64,000 nucleotides of DNA from Pyxicephalus adspersus (taxonomy: Eukaryota > Chordata > Amphibia > Anura > Pyxicephalidae). A model generated the notes under the pieces. It was given only the letters and a program-made list of their open reading frames with translations, searched no databases and had not been told where the DNA came from. The stretch spans positions 17,334,514 through 17,398,513 of the forward strand of contig NC_092863.1 of NCBI RefSeq assembly GCF_032062135.1. The letters are read 5' to 3'. The position numbers and the translations under genes are program-made. This document shows, piece by piece, positions 41,001-50,963 of this stretch (its first letter is position 1; every line of letters starts with the position of its first letter).

Positions 41001-41763
41001 TGGGTAATTTTCTTTGCTCTTTAACACATTATTTTCCTAACACCACACACCACTCGTCACTCCATCCTATAAGTGTATATGCAGATGTGGAAGAAAGTTA
41101 ATGATCTGGCACAAAGAAAAATGAAATCTGGACTTAACTTTGCAGTGCTAAACTTTGAAACATTTAAATCCAGCACAAAACCTACAAAAGAATTTCTTTA
41201 CATTGAGAAATAGGCAGCTTGGTGCTACAACAGTTAAGAATTCAATTTGTGGTATAGTAATATCCTTGAGGCATTTCCTGCCTTTGAAGTGGAAGAGACT
41301 AAATTGCAAATTCCTCAAAACATAATGTTAGAATCAGATTGCATTAAGGAAATGTAATTAGAAGTAACTGTTGAGCTCTCATTTTTTTGTTTTGGGGGGT
41401 GAAGGTAAAAATCTCACCTGCTGTCGGAAAAGTCCCCTGTATTGCTTCTATCTCCCCGATCTCAGTGCAGACCCCCTGCCCATGCATAAGGGTCTGCAAG
41501 GGCTTTTCGGCACCCTTGGTGGGATAGCAGCGCAGCCCAGAGCCACACCGGGCAGTGTAGACCCCACATGGCATCCCTTTCTGGAGGGCACAGGTGGCAC
41601 AGCACCCACAACCAGGTTCTCTCACCAGTTCCAGGCACCCAGTAGGGTCCAGACAGCGAATTAATTTCTCTTGTGAGCAAGGAGGGCACTGTATGGCATC
41701 ATCTGCAACTCCTAGAGATGCCAGGGAGATGAGGATTAAAGCAAAGTGGCAGTGCCTGGGCAT
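9174..41763 (-). CDS. igfbp4: igfbp4: insulin-like growth factor binding protein 4 (4 coding exons, whole gene)
   Basis: This secreted protein binds IGF-I and IGF-II and limits their access to the IGF receptor. Joining the four exons gives 255 residues, close to about 258 in human. Residues 1-20 look like a signal peptide. The N-domain has 12 cysteines and the GCGCC motif. The linker has two extra cysteines (C128, C135), which among IGFBPs mark IGFBP-4. The C-domain has six cysteines and the CWCV motif (223-226). That makes 20 mature cysteines, as in mammalian IGFBP-4. A possible N-glycosylation site is N122-I-S. A Met-Lys pair at 151-152 sits where PAPP-A cleaves mammalian IGFBP-4. Exon junction phases are 1, 0, 0 and all introns are GT-AG. 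The last ~20 residues differ most from mammals. Identification rests on remembered family features, not on a database search. Confidence 0.96.
10149..10277 (-). CDS. igfbp4: igfbp4 coding exon 3: start of thyroglobulin type-1 C-domain
   Basis: The exon has 129 bases, 43 whole codons, residues 169-211. The acceptor is TTTTTTTGTAG before 10277 and the donor is CAG/GTAAGG at 10149. It starts [14 protein letters not shown] and contains [15 protein letters not shown], the first half of the thyroglobulin type-1 fold. It supplies two of the six C-domain cysteines. Frame and boundaries match the known four-exon layout of vertebrate IGFBP genes. Confidence 0.95.
12084..12241 (-). CDS. igfbp4: igfbp4 coding exon 2: linker domain
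   Basis: The exon encodes the rest of codon 116 to Met168, the variable linker between the two cysteine-rich domains. The acceptor is TTTTTTCAG just before 12241 and the donor is ATG/GTAAGT at 12084. It holds the two linker cysteines ([13 protein letters not shown]) typical of IGFBP-4, an N-I-S glycosylation sequon, and a basic stretch with MQKMKK around residues 148-153. In mammalian IGFBP-4 the PAPP-A protease cuts at a Met-Lys bond in this region; that the same bond is used here is inference. The length of 158 bases moves the phase from 1 to 0. Confidence 0.93.
12940..13183 (-). mobile_element. hAT-like MITE (CAGTGTTTCTCAACC family), 244 bp
   Basis: On the minus strand it begins CAGCATTTCTCAATG and contains CGTTGCTAGGGGTTCC, matching the elements at 22041 and 20380. 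The flanks CACTAGTC (12932-12939) and CTTTAGTC (13184-13191) are an 8-bp duplication with two changes. No coding capacity. Confidence 0.8.
13967..14008. repeat. (TA)n microsatellite
   Basis: About 21 TA units with one C interruption. The open frame across it is a by-product of the repeat. Confidence 0.95.
15849..16418. mobile_element. Palindrome-rich non-autonomous DNA transposon, 570 bp (TAGTG ends)
   Basis: The element starts TAGTGATGGTGTTCGAAT and ends ATTCAGCCAACACTA. It is flanked by a perfect 8-bp duplication ATGGGGAG (15841-15848 and 16419-16426). Inside are several hairpins, including TTCTTGGATAGAG with its complement around an AAA loop (16160-16188), repeated in altered form near 15990 and 16075, and the module CCCCATTCATCACCT in both orientations. 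No protein is encoded. An 8-bp duplication suggests a hAT-type transposase; this is inference. The last ~150 bp match the element ending at 49458. Confidence 0.88.
20380..20450 (+). mobile_element. Fragment of hAT-like MITE (CAGTGTTTCTCAACC family)
   Basis: Begins CAGTGTTTCTCACCC and continues to GAGGTTGCTAGGGGTTC, like the complete element at 22041. The other end is not recognisable. Confidence 0.65.
22041..22288 (+). mobile_element. hAT-like MITE (CAGTGTTTCTCAACC family), 248 bp, complete
   Basis: The start AAGTGTTTCTCAACC and end TTTGAGAAAAGCTG are imperfect inverted repeats. A perfect 8-bp duplication ATCTAGCC flanks it (22033-22040 and 22289-22296). No open frame of note. Same family as 12940-13183 in the opposite orientation. 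Confidence 0.88.
23279..23586 (-). repeat. SINE-like dispersed repeat, nearly full copy
   Basis: Read on the minus strand it runs from GTGGCTCAGGGGTTAGCAC through a GTTCTCCCTG segment and a GAGGGACATTTAGG segment to CTATATAAATACTG and a TAATAAT tail. The same order occurs in parts at 25215-25457, 47938-48118 and 53880-54112. The simple-sequence tail suggests retrotransposition. I recognise the type as common in frog genomes but cannot name it safely. Confidence 0.75.
24195..24618 (+). mobile_element. Harbinger-like MITE, 424 bp
   Basis: The start AGCTGCGTACACACGTCC and end GAAGTGTGTACCTAGCT are imperfect inverted repeats. The 3-bp duplication TAA flanks both ends (24192-24194 and 24619-24621), the TWA target typical of PIF/Harbinger. 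The inside is rich in CGTTCG/CGATCG-like words in both orientations and encodes no transposase. Confidence 0.83.
25215..25457 (-). repeat. SINE-like dispersed repeat, diverged copy
   Basis: Same layout as 23279-23586 (CATTTATATAACAC, ACAGCACCTTACAAAGTCC, GAGCTCACAATC, GAGCCAACCATGCT on the plus strand) but more diverged and without the TAATAAT tail. Confidence 0.68.
28329..28526 (+). mobile_element. hAT-like MITE (190-bp family), diverged ends
   Basis: From AGGTGGATTG to GTAGCTTGCAAGCC it matches the copy at 40034-40223 almost throughout. It contains GTAGATCGCGGAGCCCTGCC and TTTTTATTGTTGGTAGATC. Both ends have changed and I could not fix a target duplication. Confidence 0.8.
30308..30970. 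mobile_element. hAT-like non-autonomous element, 663 bp, complete
   Basis: The start CAGTGTCAAACTC and end GAGTTTGACACCCCTG are inverted repeats. A perfect 8-bp duplication TTCTAGAG flanks it (30300-30307 and 30971-30978). The left part is GC-rich (GGGGGCCAAATCTGGCCCCC), the right part AT-rich. No transposase frame is present. Confidence 0.93.
32684..32730. repeat. 15-bp perfect inverted repeat (hairpin)
   Basis: AAAATTTTGCTGATC at 32684-32698 pairs with GATCAGCAAAATTTT at 32716-32730 around a 17-base loop. It lies in a stretch (about 32600-32955) that is more GC-rich than its surroundings towards the right and ends at TTCCTCTTTAA, resembling the end of a TTAA-targeting element. The element boundaries are not proven. 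Confidence 0.75.
36574..36826 (+). mobile_element. Harbinger-like MITE, diverged copy
   Basis: The start AGGGCCAAGTACACATG and end ATGTGTGTGCCTAGCT resemble the ends of the copies at 24195 and 37493. TTA follows the right end, but the left flank is AAT, so the duplication is not intact. Confidence 0.65.
37493..37774 (+). mobile_element. Harbinger-like MITE, 282 bp
   Basis: The start GACTACGTACACACGTCC and end GCAAGTGTGTACCCAGCT are imperfect inverted repeats, flanked on both sides by TTA (37490-37492 and 37775-37777). It contains internal complementary stretches such as CATCCATCGTCCG and CGGACGATGGACG-like words. No coding capacity. Confidence 0.87.
38470..39016. mobile_element. Palindrome-rich non-autonomous DNA transposon, 547 bp (TAGGGATGAG ends)
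   Basis: The start TAGGGATGAGCATTCTCGAG and end CTCTCATCCCTA form the terminal repeats. A perfect 8-bp duplication ATCAGTAG flanks it (38462-38469 and 39017-39024). The inside folds on itself: GGATTCCCAGGGCTGCAT and its complement alternate from 38580 to 38730, with AACCTCTAGTGCC modules between. No protein is encoded. The 8-bp duplication suggests a hAT-type transposase. Confidence 0.9.
40034..40223 (+). mobile_element. hAT-like MITE, 190 bp
   Basis: The start CAGGGGTGCCCAAC and end GTGTGGGCAGCCGTG are imperfect inverted repeats. The 8-bp flanks CTATAGTG (40026-40033) and CTATAGAG (40224-40231) differ at one base. Closely matches 28329-28526. Confidence 0.9.
41418..41763 (-). CDS. igfbp4: igfbp4 coding exon 1: signal peptide and IGF-binding N-domain
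   Basis: The exon encodes residues 1-115 plus the first base of codon 116. The start is the first ATG of the frame and is followed directly by a hydrophobic stretch (residues 7-20, ending GVA before DDAIQC), a typical signal peptide. Twelve cysteines follow, with the block [13 protein letters not shown] and the segment [18 protein letters not shown] that forms the IGF-binding fold. The exon ends at CAG/GTGAG, with the donor GT at 41417-41416. The open frame runs on into the intron, but those residues are not IGFBP-like. Joining at this donor gives codon GCT (Ala116) with exon 2. Confidence 0.96.
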
Positions 41764-41940
41764 TGTGTGTGGTGGCCAGTAAGGTTAGAGGTGAATTAGA
41801 GTGAGGGCAGATCTGGCAGACTGGTGTAGCAGTCACTCAGCACACAGGAATATGAAATGATCCAGCCTTGACTGTGCTGCTCTCCATAGCAAGAATGAGG
41901 GGGACTGAGAATTTACTGCACTGAGCAGATAGATGTGGAC

Positions 41941-41946
41941 TTTATA
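41941..41946 (-). promoter_or_regulatory. igfbp4: TATA box of igfbp4
   Basis: TTTATA on the plus strand reads TATAAA on the gene strand (context CAGTATAAAGTCC), 178 bases upstream of the ATG. A start site about 30 bases downstream, near 41912, would leave a 5' UTR of about 150 bases. Mammalian IGFBP4 is also described as having a TATA promoter. The start site itself cannot be seen. Confidence 0.6.
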
Positions 41947-41999
41947 CTGGCTGCAAGCCACTCCTATCTCTAGTCCCATTGCCAGAAGAAAGGGGGAGA

Positions 42000-44900
42000 G
42001 TGTGGGGTTGGTAAATGAGACATGCAGAACTTATAGAGCAGTGCAGATGAAGTAACAGAAAAAGATCAGGAAGAATGAAAAGGAATGCTGAAATAAATAA
42101 AGAATACAAGCTAATGCAAACAGCATTATTGACGTACAAAATGCAGAAATGCAAACCGGCAAACCCAACTGCACTTTTCTTCAGCTTGCAGGAATGGCAA
42201 CTATGCAACATAATTGGTCTTTAGTGGCCAAAGGTGTAAGTGCCAACAGACATAAGATCTGGCTTTCTGGGGAGGATTCAGTTTCAGTTGAGCAATGCAC
42301 TGCGAAAGCAAATGTTTTTTTTAGGTAAGAAAACACCAAATTTCAGACTTTTTCCTCTGTCTGGGATAGGCACTTCTTTCTTCCTTTATTGCCTTAAACA
42401 GGTACAGTATGACTACTAAAGTAATCTTCTTTGAAGGCCTATTCAGATCTAGTGAGGCCTTGAGATGGCAAATGCAATAAGGATAGGGGGAGAGCCAGGA
42501 TGGACATCACCTGGAGAGGCAGGTAATTAAAAGGGCCATTCAAGGGGCGAGTTAGCAAAAAGTATTAAATAATTTTTTTGGGGGTGAGAAAACTTCTCTT
42601 CCGTCTGCCCTGTTTTTCGTTTAGGGGCGTCAAATGGCTGGGGGTCCCTGGGGTGAGGGGGGCAGCATTTGTGAGATGATGGTGATGGAGCGTTTTTTGG
42701 TGTGAGGGTCTGTTGATGGGTAATAAAGAAGAAATCTGTAAAATAATTTGGAAATTGTGATTGGATGGCTGCAGGGTTGGTTTTGGCCTCTTTAAATGTT
42801 AATAAAATTTTAGTTCAGTAAAACTGCCGAAATGGCCATTTCAACAAAATGTTGGTGTCTGTTGTAATTGGGGGTGGGGTTTAGGAAGAAGGGGATGCTT
42901 GGGGGTACTAGGTAAGGTGGCTAAAGAAATGGCGAACCTCCGAGCCACCTGTGTCATGGCACTGCGATATGTTGCGGTAACACACATTTTTTCACATATT
43001 GACATGAGTTGTAATAAGGCAGCCCTTTTTATTGAACAGGCTTTCAATGCACTAAAAATATCAATGAAAACAGAATGCAACATTTTCTCTGCAATACATT
43101 AGATGGAGCAGTAGCTGCTAATGCACTTAAGGTGTGTATTGATGTGTATGAAAGGGGAAGCATGTTTCTGTTCTATGGGAGAAGACATTGTGAGCACAGG
43201 TGTAGCTACCTGCAGAATAATCCGGTGACCAAATGGAGCGCTTAACCAGGGGACATCGACTTCCTACCTTCCATCTCTACAACGGGATCCCCCCTCCAGA
43301 TACCCTGGTAGTTGCTGCTCCCTCCATGTGGAGTAGCACAGTAGATTAGCAGTATTTTACCTTCCGTAGTGTCCTTATTTTCAGGACAGCCTTCCAGTGT
43401 CAGTCAAATCAGTGGTTCTTCCAAATTCATGTTTTTTGACATCACATGAAAAGTCTTGGGAGCTGAGATAAGGTGAATATCAGCAGGCCTTCAGGCTGAA
43501 GGAGTAAGTACATGGGGCAAGAAAAAAGAAATGTTAAGGGGGCCTATTATAGTTTTCATGGTGGGCCCCATTGTTTGTAGTAATACCTCTGAATGTGAGA
43601 CAAGACCAGCTTTTCTTTTACTTTATCCTTTTGTTATTTTTAATTTGAACAGCTGAAGAATTTTGAAGTGACGCTTAAGTGGGTCAGTGATCTTTAGCCC
43701 TGAGCTACTTTTGGTTCATGTTCAAGAGGATTTCCTTTTTCACAGAGTGGCCTCCCACTGCAAATTAGGAGAAGTGGTTTGCTCGGAACCCCTCCGACAC
43801 CTGTTTGAAATGAGTAGCCAAGGAGTTCAAGGGCTATGGGGGCATAGCACATCTAATCAGCCTTCTTTAAAAATCTATTGCTTTTTAGGAATTTATTGGC
43901 GGTTCATGAAGCCAGACAGTCTAAAAAATAAGAGTAAAGTCAAGTTTTTTATTTTTTTTGTAGGGAATGTTTAGGACCACTATCAATTTTTTTGTCTCTA
44001 ACAGTGTGTACAATTGTCTTCTAATTCCCAGATCAACAACAGGAAAAAAGGAAATTTCTTCAAAATCAGAACGAAATCACCTTTTAAACAACTGTCACCA
44101 TAACCTTAATAGGTAATTTAATTTTTTCTTGCAAGTACAGAAAAATACAGTTAGCGAATCACTAATGTTGTAAACTAACAACATACATTTTTGTAACATT
44201 CTTTATTTAAGAGCAAGAAAATGGATGACATACAAACATGACAGAGGGGTGAATACATAGAAACATTTATTAATGCAGATGTGGTTCCACATATTCCCCT
44301 GTACTAGGAGGAAAAAGAAACAGCATTAGGACCCACTTTACCGCTTTTGTTTTTTTTTTTGTTGAAGTCTTTGGGTACTGAAAATAACAGTGGATATTAT
44401 TATTTGGGTAATAGGGCCCCAAGGAGGCAGCAAAGCTGCAAGAACATAAGCACAGGGCCACTTCTACACATCCACCTACTACATGCACCTCTGTTCCTTC
44501 AAATGGACTACGTCCCCAAATCTACTTTTCTGTACGGACAATGGCACAGACACCAGATATACTATTTTCATTGAGGAAGGAAAGGGTAGGGGCAGGCAGG
44601 TAAGGGGAGGGGATGAAAGCAAGTAAAAAGGGGGGAATAGGGAGAATACAAGGAGAGAAAAACACAAATTCCACAAACACATCTGCAAACACACAGAATA
44701 GACCCTGTAGCACATGTGCTGTGAAAGTGCCAAAAGAGGCTACTCAGTTCATTGCAACAGATTAAGACATTTCCCATTATTTGGGTAGGAAAGTGCGCAA
44801 TTCCAAAAGGTTCCCCTAGTCATACCAGAACCTTCAGGAGAACTACTAAAACAAAAGAGATTTTGTGTTTGTCGGCCTATAGAGGATCACACAAGAGCCA

Positions 44901-45354
44901 GTGGTCAATGATGAAAAGGTATGTATCTTTCCAGTTGGTGTATCCTTAGGTGAGGCCATAAGTAGGTTATTAGGCCACCTTCCCACTACTTGCCTAATGT
45001 TTTTTGAGGCTGACCACATGAGAGGTTCCAGTTTGGTAATCAAGGCCTTCAAGTCAGAACCTGTGGGCAAAGCCGGCAATTGGTCCCAGTAGTCAGTAAG
45101 ACCTTACAAGGTCATGCTCTGAGGGTACAACCTTAGACTAAGTCTAAGCATAGGCTACTCCACGATACTGTTTATAGCCAGAGACAGATTAAGCTAGCCA
45201 GTCTTGTGCAACCAGAGGGAGTCTGCAAATTTTATGTATGAGCTGTAAGGTACCATGTAGCCTGTACGGATGGGTGCAGCAGACCCCAGCAGAAACAATC
45301 CTACTGAACAATGCTAAGTCCCTTCAGAAGATAGATTTCTGCTCCAACGGGCTA
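42000..45354. other. Intergenic upstream of igfbp4, nothing recognised
   Basis: No exon, RNA gene or bounded repeat can be supported. The open frames here lack family features. The first few hundred bases may carry igfbp4 control sites, but none stands out beyond the TATA box. Confidence 0.4.
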
Positions 45355-45725
45355 CATCGTTTTTCCCCACACAGCTGATTGGAAGCCTGTGTTTCCAATG
45401 GTCACCGGGCTGTACTTATCAATATTCACTTGATGGAGAAACTCCATTGAAAGTCCATCTGGAGTCACAGCTTATTGAAAGCACTCTCCTGCCTTCAATC
45501 AGCTGTGACCACAATAACTAGGTTCTCACAATACCTAGGCTGTACTTATCAGCCTGGTGACTGTGGGAACTGAACTCAGATGAACTCTCAATGGAGAAAC
45601 TATATTGGGAGTTCATCTGGAGTCACAGCTGATTGGAAGCACTCGCATGTCTCCAATAAGCTGTGACTGCAAGTTCCCACGGTCACTGGGCTGTACTTAT
45701 CAGCCCAGTGACCATGGGAACTCAT
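45355..45725. repeat. Fold-back repeat block with mixed direct and inverted modules
   Basis: GGCTGTACTTATCA occurs three times in direct orientation (near 45410, 45538, 45688). CACAGCTGATTGGAAGC and its complement occur in alternation. GTCACTGGGCTG and CAGCCCAGTGAC flank the last copy as a hairpin. It resembles the insides of the other palindromic elements here in build, but not in sequence. Ends and target duplication were not found. Confidence 0.7.
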
Positions 45726-47937
45726 TGGAAGGCTATACCATTTGCTAAAACAAATAAATTCTACTTGCACTATTTTCTACTTCTATTGTACACTAAATAC
45801 CCCCTTATGTGTGGAAAACATAATGAATCATAAGAAACTTTAAATGTATTTAAGGTAACTTTTGCTGCACAATCTTCTTAAAGTTAAGTTTACCCAAAAG
45901 TATTTTTTGTATTAAGCTTTCTGCATCAGACCATGGCTTCTTGAATGTCAAGGACACTCCGAGAGCAAAATTTCCCTGCTTTAATTTCCAACTATGCTTT
46001 GTCCACCTTGGAAGTTTGGGTTTTCCCACCCACCAACAAATGTTCTGTCTCCTCCTGTTACATTCTGCATAAAACAAAATAAAATTCCAACAAGGACAGC
46101 ATGGCCCATTCTTAATTACCATGGAGGGTGTACATACACAGAAATTTGAGCAAAGAGATCTCAAGAAATTAAAAAAAATAAAACTATAAGGTAGTTAATC
46201 TCTCCAGTGTTTCCTAAAAAATGCAATAGTTGTGGGTGGAGTATTGCTTATAGTGTAATAGTATCATGGTAATTTCAGGAAATACATTTTCAGACAGTTT
46301 GTGTTACCAAGCAGATGCTGGGATGTCTTCTGTGTTCACCTAGACCTGTACACTGCTCACTTCTAGGGCATTGGGATGCAAGAGACATGCTTCCTACTTA
46401 CATTTGCACTTACTCCTTGCCCAGCATTGTGACATGCTTCTCTCATTCTTATTGAGCCAACCTGGAATAACATAAGGAAAATGTTAACTATCTGACCTTT
46501 GTTTGGATACTATTGAGAGGGAGAATTCAGTTTATTGTGTAAGCAATAGAAGACGATTTGCTTGATATATAGTAGTAATAGAGATAGTAGTGCAAAAGCA
46601 GTTCTTATTTGTGAGTAGGTATGGTGTATTTACACCAATTTTATTTGTATTAATGGCAACTTTTTAAGGTAAATTAAATGCCCTAAACATATTATTGGCA
46701 CAAAAATTGCAAGGGCACCTGTGGGAACATGTCTCAACTTTGAAAAAGGTGTTGTTTTTAATATATAAGGAATACGGGGCTTTAAATTGATACTGTCAAG
46801 CAATCTTTTCTCTTAGATCGGAGCAATTTAATTCCACAGAGGTGGAGACTGTAAGACAGGTTCCTAACAATACAAAAAAATTAAAACCATACAGCCATGG
46901 AAGTAAATCTGTTGTAATAGCAACACAGACTACAATAAAAAGTAAAAGATTTTGGAGCTTTTTTTTAAATCTTCCAGCTGCCCTAGAGACATGATGCTTT
47001 TCCCTAGGAAAAATTGCACTCTCTGGCTAGGGAAAGGAAAGTCTGTTCCAGTCTGGGACGCCAATACCCTAGACACAGGTTTCAACAGCTTTTCCCTCCA
47101 AGAAGTTTTCTGCTATAGGCTGTCCCAATGGTTGGATAACAAAGGTTACAGAGCCAACACTGACAGATGCTGTAGAGCATGTTCATTCTAACCGTGCAAA
47201 AATTTTTGCTTAACTCTTTCAGTATACATTATTATCATGTGCACTATTGAGCCATTGCAAAATAACATTTAACCTAACATCACATATGACAAAGGTCCTT
47301 TGAAGGGGTTTTCCAACACCCCACCCTATCTGGTATACTATGACCACTGCTAAGGTCACAACCATGGTTTATGGCACCTACAAGAAGTAAAATTATCACT
47401 TACCCAATTTTGCTATTAACCATTATAAGTTTAGTCCTTTTTTTTACATGCACTGAGTGCTCAATAGCTATCCATTGCTAAGTTTGCATACCTACTATGG
47501 CTATAATGCGGGGATCCTTATCTCTGTTTGATTTTTTTATCTATTATATTATGCTGAAGGCAATAGGAGGAGCGGGAACACAAAAAAGTTGGCAACAGCC
47601 AAAACACTAAGGTGGAAAGGAGCATAACTGAGAATTTTAGCAGGACAAACAAAAGACCAATACAAACTAGAGGCTTTGTCAGCTAATCAAGCTCCATCTA
47701 TACCTAAAATAATACTTTTGTGGTAAAAGTAAATTTTTAACTTACCATGTTTTTTGCCAACAGCATCTGCACTGAAAGACCATAGATCTTGCTTCGCACA
47801 CATAACCAAAATCCAAGCTCCAACAGTTATTATTGGTCGATTTGGACAAAATTGGATTCTACCTAAATCTGAAGAATTAATCAAAGAATAGAGTCTCCAT
47901 GGACAGGAGGGCACACTTTTCACAATGTCTATAGGTC

Positions 47938-48118
47938 AAAGTCTAAGGTCAATTTTTGGAGGAAGCCAATTAACCTAACTGCATGTTTTTGGAATGTAGG
48001 AGGAAATCAGAATACGTGGAGGAAACCCATGCAAACACAGGGAGAACCTGCAAGCTTCAGGCAGATAATGCCCTAGCCAAGATTTGAACCTGGGTCCTAG
48101 TGCTAACCCTGAGCCACC
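47938..48118 (-). repeat. SINE-like dispersed repeat, partial
   Basis: Contains the head half of the family seen at 23279 (on the plus strand GGAGAACCTGCAAGCTTC and GCTAACCCTGAGCCACCAT). The tail half is missing. Confidence 0.72.
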
Positions 48119-48894
48119 ATCAAATTCATGATTTGCCTATACCTGATGCCTGTGCCTGAGCAACTCAGGACCAAATTTCTAACAGTGACAACAGTGGAAT
48201 ATGCATATCCATCTTGTGTGTTGGAAAGTCCACTTGTCATACCAGCTGGGGTATGACAACGCATAAGTACAATTGGGGGACAATGCACACACATAATAAA
48301 ATGCACCTAAATAACCTTTAGTGTTGGATCATCTTGGGGTTGACTATTAGAATTTAAATGTTTTTAATGCTTTTCTGGGCTTTTTACCTAGTGCTGGGTT
48401 ACTATAATAAATAAACTGGCCTAAAGTTTTTGTCATGTAGAGAAACTGTGACAGAATAAATTTGGCCAGTATTATATTCTGGATTGCCAGACATTTTCTT
48501 AGAATACAGAGGTCTGGGGAACTGCTGTTTGTGGTTTAGAGAAAAATACAGCATTCTTGACTTAACAAACATACATTGCTTATTATGGTGGTGGTTAGTA
48601 ATGTTATTCTGTAGCTACATAAACTGTCAGATGCCAGTCACTATGACTCTGCTATTTAAATTTTATACACACAGGGGCAAATTGCCAGACCCAAAAGGTG
48701 TATGTTCCCCCAAAACTCGCAGATTGCTGTATGAAGAGAGAAAATTTCCAATTTTTTTTTTCTCAACAATTTTCTAAAGTTTTGGTAATAGTTTTGGGGA
48801 AAAAAAATTAAAAATGAGTTAAAAAAATAAATAATTTTAAACTAATTTATTGAGAGTTTGTGTTTTTTTAACTAACTTTTTTTATTTTTTACAG

Positions 48895-49458
48895 GTTTTC
48901 CCACAATGACATTATGATTCCTGCGGCTGTGCAGCTGTGGGAATCCTCCTGTCATTGCAGGATCTCCAGGCACTATCGTCCCCATTCATCACTTATAGTG
49001 CCCGGAGATCGTAGTGGAACTGCAGAGGTAATCTGCAGTTCAGTTCCATTGTGACATCACGTGGGAAACTGAACTACAGACCTCTGCAGTTCCAGTACGA
49101 TGTCTGGGCACTACAGGTTATGAATCGGGACTTGTCCCCATTCATCACCTGTAGTGTCCTGTATTCTTAGATAGAGAAACCCTATCCAAGAATACATAGT
49201 ACAGCTCTGCAACAGAAATTGCTGCTGCAGAGCTGTACTATGTGTTGTTGGATAGAGAAACACTATCCAACAACACATACAACTAGTAAAGGGCTGCAAG
49301 AGCTATCTGGTTGCCCTTAAAAGACCCTTAAAAAAAACAGAATTCTCATACTATTGACTTCAATGGTGTTCGAATTCGCCATTTGATCACCCGGAGAATT
49401 TCTCACTATTCGATCGAATAGCTGTCGAATCAAATAGTGAGATATTCGACCAACACTA
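48895..49458. mobile_element. Palindrome-rich non-autonomous DNA transposon (TAGTG end), left end unclear
   Basis: The right end ATTCGACCAACACTA and the last ~150 bp match the element at 15849-16418. Inside are hairpins at about 49163-49193 and 49242-49279, each built on a TTGGATAGAG-like arm, and the GTCCCCATTCATCAC module twice. The left part (GGGAATCCTCCTGT, CCAGGCACTA) resembles the element at 38470 instead. I could not find the left terminal repeat, nor a copy of the right flank CTAACAAC on the left. Confidence 0.75.
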
Positions 49459-50959
49459 CTAACAACTTTCTGATCTTTTTGCCTGTGCTGACTGTTATCA
49501 GTTATAACTGTGAACTACAGAACCACACCCTATATTATTCTTTTTGAGAACAGGAAAGTAGTGAGGCCCTATCTTGTTTCTGTTGTCCTGATCCAGAAGA
49601 GAAATTAAAGATTGTCACCCTAGGACTGGAAGTGCATTGCTGGCAGAATCACCAAGTAAAAATAACACATTTAGGGAGTGGTAATCTGCAATATATTACA
49701 GAAATACTACAAAAATGGTGAGCTGAAATCTATTGCAGAAAGCAACAGAATACAATAATCTCTTTTGAACAGTACAAGAAGAAGAGGTTGAAACCTCTGC
49801 AAAGTTTTTATTACAAATACATTAAATACAAAAAAATACTGACACCACTGGATATGCAGCAAAAAGGTAAAAATGAGTTATGTTGAACTTCATGATATAT
49901 ACTGTATCATGAAAAGACAATTCCTATACAAGAAGGAAGAACAGCAATAAAATAATTTAGACATGCTTGAAAAATTGTTGACATATAAAAATGCTGACTC
50001 GGTGCAACCCTTCTCCTCTCGCACACAAATTGGCACAAAACATTTTTAAAAAAATGTAAAATAACCCCACCGACAAAAAAAACACAATCCACCATTTCAC
50101 AAAAAAGTTCAAAAGCATCAGAAATGAGTATAAAGGATAATGTATCAAATATAATCATATGCAAGTGAAGAGTGGTAGTGCTACCCCTGGTTCTGCTGAA
50201 TCTGCTTATATTGCTGGCCCGTTGGCCAAGGACGACTGTAATGTGGTGTCCATTGATTTGGCTAGAGTGAGATTCCCATGATTTGTGTCCATTGACCTGG
50301 CTTAAAAACTCTGGCCGGCCTCTGGGTAGCACATATATATTTGTATTACGCACATTTAGGGGAATAGCAGTCTACCATTACCAATTTATTTATACATTGT
50401 TGGTGTTCATGCAATTCCTTTATGACCTCTAGCAGCCTCAATATCTTAACTTCACACTCTGGAAAAGATGGTTGAGAAGCTGCAAAGGGTTCACTTTTTA
50501 AAAGGTAAAATAACTAGCGGGTACCATGTTCTGGATTTTAGGATTGGCAGATGAGAAATGTTGTGTTATTAGAAAAAAAAGGTCCTGGCAGTTGCTTTAG
50601 TGAGGATTATCAGAGATTGACAGAAAAGAGTCAGTGACAATGTCTTGTTATTTTAGAGGACGTAGTTTTGGAGAGCACAGCCTCTGGATTAGCTGAAATT
50701 GGCAGACAAAACCCAGTGACTGCTTAAAGGATGTGGTTTTGGCAGGCAAATGGTTCTGGATTAAAGAACAGTGCCAGGCAGGCAGCAGAGCCAGCAGCTT
50801 GTCATTTAACTTACAGAATATGGATCATGAAAAAATCTTAGTAAGAGTTATCCTTTTACATTTTGGGTATAAGGAACATTCATTTTGTAAATAAAGGGTA
50901 GCACGTGTGTTTTTTATATTTTTTTTATTTTAAAGTTGAACTCTGGGCAAGCACTTGAA

Positions 50960-50960
<1 letters not shown>
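49459..50960. other. Intergenic; short Gln/Trp/Tyr-rich frame at 50181-50261 only
   Basis: No gene is supported. One minus-strand stretch of 26 codons ending at a TAG (50183-50181) is rich in Q, W, Y and N and follows another stop, so it could be the tail of an old processed copy of an RNA-binding protein gene. Too little is left to say. Confidence 0.25.

Positions 50961-50963
<3 letters not shown>

Larger units (their letters stand above)
12242..41417 (-). other. igfbp4: igfbp4 intron 1 (about 29.2 kb)
   Basis: The intron lies between the GTGAG donor at 41417 and the TTTTTTCAG acceptor at 12242. It contains no exon I can recognise. It holds the hAT-like, Harbinger-like, SINE-like and palindromic elements listed separately; the rest is AT-rich unique-looking sequence and unnamed old repeats, for example around 12500-12850. 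Confidence 0.9.

Noticed and set aside
41344..41417. Continuation of the exon 1 frame to a stop in the intron
   Set aside because: Residues after the CAG/GTGAG donor are not IGFBP-like, and splicing there joins exon 2 in frame. A read-through short form is possible but unsupported.
41371..41782. Plus-strand frames opposite igfbp4 exon 1
   Set aside because: They are antisense shadows of a clear coding exon.
49907..50353. 148-residue minus-strand open frame
   Set aside because: No signal, domain or splice support; the hydrophobic parts come from T-rich sequence.
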